From contig NC_061513.1 in NCBI RefSeq assembly GCF_022539505.1, forward strand, positions 177,536,017-177,600,016: a stretch of DNA of 64,000 nt, read 5' to 3'. Both the position numbers and the translations under genes were made by a program. Under the pieces are notes generated by a model, which did not search any database, was not told where the DNA came from, and saw only the letters and a list, made by a program, of their open reading frames with translations. The stretch is from Lolium rigidum. Lineage: Eukaryota > Streptophyta > Magnoliopsida > Poales > Poaceae. Below, piece by piece: positions 19,128 through 33,640 of the stretch; position 1 is the stretch's first letter; every line of letters begins with the position of its first letter.

Positions 19128-21252
19128 GAGCATCTCCACTCGTCCCCCGACGAGGCCTCCACTCGTCCCCCGACGAGGCCCCCGAGCGACGTTTTTCCCA
19201 TCCGGACGGCGAAATTCGGCCCGCCGCGCCCCGGCTCTCGTTTTCGTCCGGATTGGCCCTTCATCCATCCGGCAAGCCCACGCCATCCCCGGCCCCCGGG
19301 CGCGCTCGGGGACTCCGGACGAGTGAAAAGCGGGGCGAGGGCCCGATCTGTCGGTGACTCGACGCACGAACCCCACCGCCACGTCGCTCAAAATCTCCCC
19401 CACCCCTCGTATCTCTCTCGCCGCCGGCACCACCCCGCCGGCTTGTTGCCCGCATTCCGCCGCCCCTCCTTCCCCACCTGCCTATATTCCGTCGTCTTTG
19501 GACGACGGCCTATCCGGCTGCTCTTCCGCCGGCCCGTTTTCCGACTTTGGCCTGCTCCTCGTCGCTCACGGCTCGGGTTGCCTCGACCACGCCGGCGGGT
19601 GTTCGTCCATTTGCCTCGCCGGCCATGGACTCGGACGAAGAGGAGGAGCGAGATGTTCGTCGAGCTTATGCAAGAAGAGATGGCAACGGCCGCCCAAGAC
19701 GACGAGCACATGATGATCCTCGGTTGCTTGGCAAGCATGTACGCCGGACCGGCAGGCGGTCGACGTGGTGGGTCGGCACCGGGTCGCCGGAAGTGCAAGC
19801 CGAGACAGCGAATGGAGGGCTACTCGCATGTTGTACGCCGACTACTTCGCCGACAATCCATTGCACGGTGAGAGTGTTTTCCGGCGTCGTTTCGGGATGA
19901 GCGTAAAGCTATTTACGCAAATTGTGTATGCCATCCGAGACTTTGATCCCTACTTCGGATGCAAGGCGGATTGCACCTGGTTTGGTTGGATTTTCAGACC
20001 TGCAGAAGTGCACGGTGGCTATGAGGATGCTGGCGTATGGAGCTCCCGGTGATACTGCAGATGACTATCTTCGGATGGCGGAGTTCACCGCCCTTGATTG
20101 TTTCTACCGGTTACGCGGGGCCGTCATAGCAGTGTTCGGGGACTATTACTTGAGATCACCCATTGTCGAAGACACTCAGAGGATCCTTGCAACAAATGAA
20201 GCTAGGGGTTTTCCAGGGATGCTTGGAAGCATTGACTACATGCATTGGCAATGGAAGAACTGTCCGTTTGCGTGACAGGGAATGTACAAGGGTCACAAAA
20301 AAGGCTGCACCTTGTGATACTTGAAGCAGTGGCTACCCATGATCTCTGGATTTGGCACTCTTTCTTTGGTATGCCTGGATCCAACAATGACATCAACGTC
20401 CTAAACTTGCTCCCCGGTCTTTTCCAAGCTTGTTGAGGGTCATGCTCCCCCGGTGGACTATGTGATCAATGGTCGGCACTACAACAAAGGATACTAACTT
20501 GCAGACGGTATCTATCCAAAGTGGGCAACATTTGTGAAGACTATCTCTAACCCTAGCACCCCCAAACTTTGCGAGTTTATCAAGAAACAAGAAGCTTGCC
20601 GAAAAAACATCGAGCGTGCATTTGGTGTCCTCCAGCAGAGATTTGCTGTCGTCCGGTTCCCCGCTATGACTTGGTCCAAAGATCAGATGTGGGAGGTGAT
20701 GAACTGCTGTGTGTCCTACACAATATGATTATTGAAAATGAGCGAAAGCATCCGGTTCCTCTGGCTGAGCAAGAAGCACCATATGAGAGAGATGGTCCTC
20801 TTGCACGGCCTAATCACCGAGTGCCTCCATCATGGGCCGCCTTCTTTGCTATGCGCCATGAGATTCGAGACTCTACAATGCATCGAGCTGCTTGCAAGAT
20901 GATCCGGTGGAGCACATATGGAGGCTCCGAGGCAACGCCAACGCCGACGCCAACTAGTCTGTCTTAATTTGTTTGAAAAATTGTGAAATTATGTGCTTCA
21001 TTTGTTTCAGCACTTGTTAAACATTGTACTGATTATCGTCGAATTTGTTTCAGCAATTTTCGTACTCTTGGTCGCCGAACTTGTTAAATTTTATGTTAAA
21101 TTTGTTTGAAATATGTCAAATGGTCGAGGTTGGGGGTTTCCTGCCGGGGGGACGGCTGGAACTTCGGCGCTCCCCACACCAGATCTTCCTCCAATCCGGA
21201 CGAAAATTTCGCCGGATTTGGGCGTGAGGAGCGCCAACGAGTGGGGATGCTC
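19128..21252 (+). mobile_element. PIF/Harbinger transposon with exact TAA duplication
   Basis: The left terminus is GAGCATCTCCACTCG and the right terminus, read on the other strand, GAGCATCCCCACTCG. TAA flanks both ends (19125-19127 and 21253-21255), the standard 3-bp duplication. The 2125-bp element carries a plus-strand transposase pseudogene. Just inside the left end CCACTCGTCCCCCGACGAGG occurs twice in tandem (19137-19184). Confidence 0.9.
19625..20930 (+). pseudogene. PIF/Harbinger transposase (HARBI1-like), frameshifted
   Basis: Reading begins near the ATG at 19625 with MDSDEEEE, continues in another frame with MFVELMQEEMATAAQDDE, then MLYADYFADNPLHGESVFRR and FRRRFGMSVKLFTQIV. Later frames carry LGSIDYMHWQWKNCP (the IDxxHxxW catalytic block), GMPGSNNDINVL (the second catalytic region) and ERAFGVLQQRFAVVR with the C-terminal NMIIENER and WAAFFAMRHEIRD. 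The order and spacing match the transposase of grass PIF elements. At least five frameshifts or stops break it, so this copy cannot produce active enzyme. Confidence 0.85.
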
Positions 21253-21594
21253 TAACCGGCGATGAGCTTCCACTGGGGCACATAAAATTTACAAAGATGT
21301 TTGGAAATGTTTATAATCATGATTAAGCATTTACTTTCCAAGCAAAAAAATTGGATCAGATACTAGTTTAAAGAGAAATGCTGAAGTTAGTTCTCCAAAA
21401 TCTAACATAATTAAAGTGGCAAGACAATCTCCATTGGTTACAAATAAGTCCAAGTACTGTAGAAAACATTCAGAGCATCTACTCGCAAGTACAACTGGAT
21501 CATCTCTTACATGGTAAACAGATAGAAATGCCAGGGTTCTGTATCAGAGAAGCAAACCCTCCTAGTTTCCAGTTCAAGCAGCGCACTTCAGTCT

Positions 21595-26335
<4,741 letters not shown>

Positions 26336-26720
26336 CCTGGCTGCGATTGGAGACAATGGTGAGCGCCAGGGGAGACGAAGCCGCGCGAATCCAACCAAGG
26401 TTAGCAGCAACCACGAATCACTCACCTCGAGATCTCTGACGCGGCGATGGAGAGGAAGCGGGGCGGATTTGGAGCGGAGGCGGCTGCAAAGAGAGAAGTC
26501 AGAGGGCAGGGTGCAGGGAGAGAGGTCAAACGCGGGCGGGGCGGGGCGGGGCGGGGCGGGATTGGGGATCTAGGGTTCTTGCCTCTTGCGGTGTAGGGCC
26601 TGGTGGGTATTTGGGACGGAGGCGAGCGCGAATCGAGGGGGAGGACCGGATTTGTGGCTTGGGGCGCCTTTCCTAGATCGCAGCACCTCTTGCCGTTGCC
26701 ACACATGAGACTTTGGCCCG
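26336..26720 (-). promoter_or_regulatory. UAP56 5' UTR, UTR intron and promoter-proximal G-rich repeat
   Basis: Upstream of the ATG a short intron is supported by CTCGAG followed by GTGAGT (donor at 26425) and ATCGCAG before CCAGG (acceptor at 26341), 85 bases long. At 26533-26560 the plus strand carries five copies of GGGGC-type units, on the nontranscribed-template side, able to form a G-quadruplex. I cannot place the transcription start exactly. Confidence 0.55.
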
Positions 26721-27057
26721 TTAGAGCTTCTTTTTTTTAGAACACAAAAAGGACCTAGAGACCACATATATATTAATATAAAATATAAAATCCTCAAAAA
26801 AATATTAATATAAAGAGTACATTTTGCATCCACATCCAAAAAATCAGGAAAATACAACTTGGTCCCTAACTTCTGCAAGGAGGACCTCAACATCCTGGTG
26901 GAAAATGCAATCGGGTCCAAGACCCTTCCAGCATAACACCACTGGTACCGGGGACGGGACCTCTTGGTACGACGATGCCTCCATGGCTGGTCCAAAGAAC
27001 TCGCAAGGAGAGAGTTGTTTCCTCCCATCTGGCTCACTGGCCGGGAGGAAAGAGGAT
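26721..27057. other. Flank between UAP56 and a gypsy LTR
   Basis: Open frames on both strands at 26824-27060 show no recognised domain. The A-rich stretch at 26740-26820 looks like a decayed retroelement tail, but no ends or duplication can be shown. Confidence 0.25.
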
Positions 27058-28809
27058 TGATACGTCACCGACGTATCCATAATTTCTGTCGTTCCATGCT
27101 TGTTTTATGACAATACTTACATGTTTTGCTTGCACTTTATAATGTTTTTATGCGTTTTCCGGAACTAACCTATTAACAAGATGCCACAGTGCCGGCTCTC
27201 GTTTTCTGCTCGTTTTTGGTTCCGTAAAGGTTGTTCGGGCAATATTCTCTGAATTGGACGAAATCAACGCCAAACCTCCTATTTTTCCCGAAGCATCCAG
27301 AACACCGAAGAAGAGCCTGAGAGGGGCCGGAGGGCCACCACACCCTAAGGCGGCGCGGCCTAGCCTCGGGCCCGCGCCGCCCTAGGGTGAGGCGCCCCCG
27401 TGTGCCCCCCGCGCGCCTCTTCGCCTATAAAACCCCTTTCGACCTAAAAACGTAGTACCAATTGACGAAACTCCGTGAAAGACTCCGGGGCGCCGCCACC
27501 ATCGCGAAACTACAATTCGGGGGACGAAGTCTCCGTTCCGGCACTCTGCCGGGACGGGGAAGTGCCCCCGAAGCCATCTCCATCAACGCCATCGCCTCCA
27601 TCATGCTCGTGAGTAATTCCCCGCTCGTAGGCCGAAGGGGATGGTAGGGATTGGATGAGATTGGTCATGTAATAGTCATAAGATTGTTAGGGCATAGTGC
27701 CTAGTATCCAGTAGATGTTACTTTTATGATATTGTTGCAACTTGTTATGCTTAATGCTTGTCACTAGGGCCCGAGTGTCATGATCTCAGATCCGAACATG
27801 TTATTGATTCATGAAGATATTCGTTGTTTATGATCTTACCTCGCAAGTTGTATACACATGTCGTCGTCCGGAACCAATGGCCCCGAACCGACGTGAAATC
27901 GGGACAACCGGAGGGAATGGTAGTGATGTGAGGATCACATGTGTTCACGGAGTGTTAATGCTTTGCTCCGAGTACTCTATTAAAAGGAGTACCTTAATAT
28001 CCAAGTAGTTTCCTAGAGGCCCTGGCTGCCACCGGCTGGTAGGACAAAAGATGTTGTGCAAGTTTCTCATTGCGAGCACGTACGACTATATATGGAACAC
28101 ATGCATATTGATTGATTAGTACTTGGATACCGTTTTATTATCTGCAAATGCCCCTGCTTGATTGTTACATGAGTTTCTCTCATCCATGCAACGCCCGTTA
28201 TCCATCCCCGTGCCTACAGTATTTTAATCCTGCTGTTTACTATAATCACTACTCGCTGTCTTTGTTACTCGCTCGTCGTTATTTCGCTCATCGCTATCGC
28301 TATAAAACTCGTTACTATCGATAAACACTTGCGAGCAAGTCTCGTTTCAAGGTGCAGTGAATTGACAACTCCGTTGTTAAGACTTTCAAGTATTCTTTGT
28401 CTCCCCTTGTGTCGAATCAATAAATTGGGTTTTACTACCCGCGAAGACNNNNNNNNNNNNNNNNNNNNNNNNNNNNNNNNNNNNNNNNNNNNNNNNNNNN
28501 NNNNNNNNNNNNNNNNNNNNNNNNNNNNNNNNNNNNNNNNNNNNNNNNGTATTTTAACTCTGCTCGTTTACTATAATCACCGCTCGCTACCTTTATTACT
28601 CTCGTCTTGTTATTTCGCTATCTGCTATCGCTATAAAACCGTTACTACTGATAAACTCTTGCGAGCAAGTCTGTTTCCAGGTGCAGCTGAATTGACAACT
28701 CCACTGTTAAGGCTTTCAAGTATTCTTTGTCTCCCCTTGTGTCGAATCAATAAATTAGGTTTTACTTCCCGCGAAGACTGTTGCGATCCCCTATACTTGT
28801 GGGTCATCA
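27058..28809 (+). repeat. Gypsy LTR sequence interrupted by an assembly gap
   Basis: It starts TGATACGTCACCGACGTATC and ends CTTGTGGGTCATCA, the ends of a common Triticeae gypsy LTR class. The same LTR end, in the other orientation, occurs at 62667. The 230 bases before the gap (28219-28448) recur after it (28549-28778) at about 90 percent identity, so two LTR copies flank the gap and an internal region may be hidden. The flanking 5-mers (AGGAT and ATAGG) do not match. Confidence 0.7.
28449..28548. other. Assembly gap (100 N)
   Basis: Exactly 100 undetermined bases; the real length is unknown. Confidence 1.
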
Positions 28810-29849
28810 ATAGGTTAAACATTTCCCCTTTTGTTTATATCCTACCTTGTTGGACTATGATGGTTCTCTACATGATCTTGTATATCTTGTTTCTAGCTTC
28901 AAAACGAGCCCAAAATCATCAAAATCGGAATCCGGATGCTCGAGTTATGGTCGTTTTAGTTTCAGTCTTTCCCGGGGTCCGGAGTCTTGGGGACGCTGGA
29001 GACTCAGGTAAAGACCCCGGTCTTGCTGTTGTGAAGTGTGCCTCGCTCTCGGATCGGGGTACGGAGTATTCGGTCCTAGACCGAAGTCTCCGGTCTAAAA
29101 ATGGTTGTAACAATCATATTTCGTGTGTTGGACCTATGTAAGGTCCCCTTTCTTCCCCAAGGGTTGTTCGCTTCTTCCCCATTGCTCTCCACCATTGTTT
29201 TTACGATTTAGGCAAGGTTCGGGTCGGGCTTGTCGGGCCGGGCCGGGCTTTTGCCAGTTCGGGCCGGGTTCAGGCTCGATTTATAGACCCGACGGTTAGG
29301 CCGGGCCGGGTGCTTAACGTTTTAGCTTCGGGCTTTTTCGGGCTTGGCCCAAAACCCGGCCCGGCCCAAATTTTGCGCAGGTGTAGTGGCAATGACCTTG
29401 TTGAAGGCATTGTTTTGAGAGCGAAGACTATCTTCAAGGTCAAAACCTAAGATCTTTGATCGGGCGACGATGAAGCTGGTGCACTGTTCCCTTTTTGGAG
29501 GCGTCGCTTTTGGAGAGTTGTATTTCAGGTGTTGTCTTGGTGGTGGATGTGTTGTTGTTGCTAGGACTGGATATTGTAGTGGAACTTATGTTTCTTAGTT
29601 TTCTTTTTCTCTTTTTTAGCTATGTGCATCCGTACTGCTATTAGGGTATTGCGTTGTTGCATAATCTAGATGTAACTGGTATCTTTTTATATCCAAAATA
29701 CTGGACTTACGGACTGGAAATTACGGATAAATGATACGGATGGACGGACGTGGAAAATTGGTTCAATTATCTTAACCTCCATGATTTCAGGGATCCATAC
29801 CCCGTGCGTTGCCTCCACATATGTCCGTAAGAGCAACTATTATTGTTAA
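28810..29849. other. Noncoding DNA with a GC-rich repeat remnant
   Basis: At about 29210-29390 the sequence is rich in GGGCCGGGC and its complement GGCCCGGCC, ending with CCCAAATTTTGCGCAGG. This resembles a hAT-type nonautonomous element of grasses, but I cannot fix its ends. The segment 28860-29130 resembles an LTR-type spacer and contains no gene. Confidence 0.35.
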
Positions 29850-30168
29850 CTAGATAGATACGCGCGCTTCGCCGCGCGGCCTACCCAGCGTATTGCATAG
29901 CGCAGCTACTGCGACACATTGTTTGGCATTTTAATCGGGGTTTAAGGTGGTGACACATTGTTTGGCATTTTGATAGGGGTTTAAGGCGGTGATAATAGTG
30001 TTCTAGTTTAACTGAGTCATTTTTTCCGAGCATCCTTTAGACAAGCAATTAACCATGAAAGGTGGGCGCGGCTTAGCTCATATGGTTTTCTAGGGACTTT
30101 GCTTGAGCGGGCATCGACATATGGTGGCCTCAACTTGAGACACGGTGCGTGAGACAGGCCAACTCATA

Positions 30169-30482
30169 CTCCCTCCGTCCACAAATAAGTCGTGACATCT
30201 AGCCTTCTAAAAAATCCACAAATAAGTGTACATCTAGACTTTTTGGTTATTTTTTTAGGTTTAGACCCCTAGTGCATGCCTTGATTTTAGCCCCCATTAA
30301 TCATTTTTGGTTTCTCAATGTTGTTTTATTGGTTACTAGTATGCACAACATTTATTAGCGCCTAAATCAAAGCATCTTTTTAATTAATGAGAAGATTGAT
30401 TGAAGGAATGAGGAATTTTTTTACAAAAAGTTTAAGGTCTCTTGGAAACCGCGCGTGTCCACTTATTTGTGGACGGAGGGAG
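30169..30482. mobile_element. Stowaway MITE
   Basis: Perfect ends CTCCCTCCGTCCACAAATAA in inverted orientation, with TA on both sides (30167-30168 and 30483-30484). It is 314 bp and noncoding. It sits between the Helitron terminus and the last RPA-like exon. Confidence 0.92.
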
Positions 30483-30889
30483 TATGGGACAATTAGAGTC
30501 AGGAATAATTAGCCTCTTTTATTTCATCTACCTGAGTGCCTTTTCAATGTGTTTGTGCACTTTTAATATTCAGCTTTTAGATTTATATTGCTAGATCGTT
30601 TATTCAGATAAATAACTGCCGAAACTGCCATCGACCGGAGCGTGGGGAAACCATATGAGCAAACTGGACCTAGAAATACGTGCATGCTATGAGTCAGAAT
30701 TACAGTAGTATATACTCAATAGAAGAATCCAAAATTCAAAAGTAGCCAGAAGTGCCTCATCGAAGCCAGCAAAGAAAAAGCTCACTTCATGACAAACCTT
30801 AAGAACCTGGAAGCTGATACGGAGTACCATTGTTCTGGAAAGAATACCAGCAGACTGCGGCATTGACAACATAGTTTCTGCCTATTAAA

Positions 30890-31412
30890 CCAAATATCTC
30901 AGCTGGCATGGCTGGCAATAAATCTCGGCGATTAGAACATCAACTGGCTCGCCGACCAAAACCATCTCAACGGAAGCTCCCTCGCCATAAGCTATTATTG
31001 GAATCCGGAACCTCTGAAACCCAAACATCAACAGATCAGGTATGATTCAAGCCAAAAAAGACTAACCTGAGACTCGGATGCTTTGCTACCAATTTTTTTT
31101 GGTACACCTGTATCCAATACCTTCCTCAAGTGCTTTTAAACTACAGCCATCACACACCATGAACCACCATCCCTGATTAGGCTGCAAGTCATCAATCATA
31201 ATTCTGGTCCTGAGCTTTTCACACTACATAAACCAGTGAGCATACACACTACAAAACACAAGATGAAAAGGGAAGAGAAATGAACGTACTATGGAAACAT
31301 GCTGATTCATCATTGTTAGGCTAGCTACAGTTATAATCAAAGCCTCGTTGGACTCAAAACGCTGCCCATTCTCCATAATAAGCTCAACCGGCTGAACAGA
31401 TCCCACCATCCT
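30890..31412 (-). pseudogene. RPA70-like gene, C-terminal exons (OB-fold with zinc-finger)
   Basis: Three minus-strand exons can be placed. The first, about 31412-31292, reads MVGSVQPVELIMENGQRFES. The second, 31223-31121, has DDLQPNQGWWFMVCDGCSLK, the CxxC half of the zinc finger in the C-terminal domain of replication protein A. The third, 31013-30890, has FRIPIIAYGEGASVEMVLVG, the beta strands of the OB-fold after that finger. Splice sites fit GT-AG. The second CxxC pair is not clear, and the reading frame stops soon after the third exon, so this copy is probably damaged. RPA-like genes of this kind (with DUF223) often travel in plant Helitrons. Confidence 0.5.
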
Positions 31413-31449
31413 GCAGACCTCTACAAATAACTGTGAGATAACAAACAAC

Positions 31450-33039
31450 TAATTTAATCACCAAAGTACCAGTCATGCTACGTGGCCCTATGAGTAAGCA
31501 TCACCTGAGCCAAACACAAATCACATCACACAAAGACACAAAATAGCAGAACCAGGCAAAACAGCCGTTAGTGTGCAACCAGGAACGGAAATATGCGAAA
31601 ACATTAACGTGAAGACAGGAAATAGAACATCTCGCAATCCTGCTTTTTGTAGGTGCGTCCCATGACAGCAGGCAACCATGATGGCATTTTCTCTAGCAGG
31701 CAAGAAAAGATTAAGAGATAAAACACATGAAACAACTTATACAAGTTTTACAATGGTTGGCATTTTTAATAACCGTCCATCCACCCTGATCCTATGGTGG
31801 TAAATAGACGGAACTAAACTGATGGAACCAAAAATGTGGGACCGGAACCAAAATCTGTGGGACCGAAACCTCTAATATATTTTACGAAGATTATAAAAAA
31901 CGAACGTCCTTTAGAGCGGTTGAAGCATCCGATTAAACTGTCACGAATCTTAAAGTCATCCGACAAGAGAAACTCGTAGTCATGATCTTGGTAAAGCTGT
32001 AAACTCACTCATCTTCCTATGATCGTATCTTGAATTCTTGATCCCACTCATCCTCTCTAGGTGCCGTCGTTTCTCCTCTAAATCACTATGGTGATATCTT
32101 CGCCTAATGAAGTGGCGATCCCCCGCGTCGATATCGGGATGACAGTACGGAGTGGGGCGGATCCGCGGCGGGGGACGAGGAGGGGCGGCCGGCGCTAGGC
32201 GAGGAAGGATCGATGGAGATTGGGCGAATCCGTGGCAGGCGAGGAGGTGGGGCGCCAGGGAACCTGGGCTTGCCGCCATCTCCTTCCATCACCACCTCCA
32301 AGATTGGCTCCCTCGTTGACGTCCAGACCAGCAACGACCCATCTTCTGCTACCTCGACCAGGTAATTTCACCCTCACTATTTTCCATGGTCTGTTAAAAG
32401 GCCACCCAATTCTCCTTTCTTCATCAATTTCTCGATGGATGCCCTGTTCCACGTATGCTACCTTTTGCGAACTGAAAATGATTCTGAAGTTTTGTGTTGC
32501 CACACAACCTCTGGTCTAAAACTGAGAGTTCAACTGACATCCATTGAAGAATTGCATCAGTACATTAAGTTCTTCACAAGCTCGTTCTGAATTTAAGTAG
32601 CCACTAGGCACAAGCCAGTCTAGTTTGCATAAAGTCATCAGCCACACAAGGAATGAGAGCATTTATCTTTACAAGAGGAAGTGTGTTTTCTGTTTTCAAT
32701 TTCAGCTGAACCATGATAGTGTCCCTGTAGTTTCTAATGAGTTTATCAGTTTGATGCCAAGCTCTGGTTCCAAAAACCACTGCATTGCTGACATCTTTCT
32801 TTGAAAGTGTGACCCATTTGGTTCATCGAGAATCTTGCGCAACATTTGAAAGTATTTTTTATTCACATTTCTATATAGCTGCATGATAGAAAATCTTTAT
32901 TTTCCAAGACTAGTTCTGTGCAAGGTGTAGTAAAAACTTCGAATCTTACTAACAAAAAAGAAACTCATCAATCTGCAACATTGCGTCTCTCAGACACCCA
33001 ATATGAGCACCATTATCATCTGCTGCTGGACCTCCAGTC
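31450..33039. other. Helitron interior, no clear gene
   Basis: The minus-strand frame at 32702-32884 encodes KYFQMLRKILDEPNGSHFQR but has no recognised domain. The GC-rich segment 32100-32360 has open frames on both strands that look like a UTR or first exon of a captured gene. Nothing more can be supported. Confidence 0.25.
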
Positions 33040-33640
33040 CTTGATCGCAAACCGGAGCACGTGATTCGGTATCAGACTCCTGCTCTACAACCCCAGGTTT
33101 TTCATGGTAAATTGTCCTTCATGCTCAGCCGTGCTCCGGGCAGGCGCCCAGCTGTAGTAGCAAATATGGGCGCTGGATCTTAACTGCACCTCAAGTTGTA
33201 GCAAGATAAGAAGTTCAGAAAACAAAACAGCTCGGAAGACATAACATGCACGTAATTCAAACTCATCCCTTAACTTGGGAGTGTCATAAAATTTCTCAAC
33301 GTAGTTTGGTAAACATAACCACTTGGTTTACGAAGCATGTGGAAAAGAGAATTTGTGTTTTCACAAGTAAAATAGAGTAACTCCTTCTGCAACTGCCGTG
33401 ATCCACAACCTTCAAGGGAGTTCATAGTTTTTTACTGCTGCAACGTATGCCGAAAGTTCGCCTCGTATACTATTCCATATGTTCCATTGCCGATCACAAT
33501 ATCACTTGACAATGATGAAGTCGCAACTTGTATCTGATCTAATGAGTACCTATTATACTCGGTAAAAAAGTTATCCAGCAATTTCCTATCGTGTTCTGTT
33601 ATCGGCATACAGATCAGTTATTTTTCCTTAGGTTAAGTTA
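33040..33640 (-). pseudogene. Receptor-like cytoplasmic kinase fragment
   Basis: The minus strand reads RYSLDQIQVATSSLSSDIVI then GNGTYGIVYEANF, the entry and glycine loop of a kinase in the RLCK group linked with U-box E3 proteins. Further on, in other frames, follow GCGSRQLQKE and PYLLLQLGACPEHG, which correspond to the hinge region. Stops and frameshifts separate the pieces and the catalytic loop is not found. It is an incomplete, nonfunctional copy, probably moved together with the Helitron. Confidence 0.55.

Noticed and set aside
27053..28814. A solo LTR with target duplication at 27058-28809
   Set aside because: The flanking 5-mers AGGAT and ATAGG differ, and a gap lies between two LTR copies.
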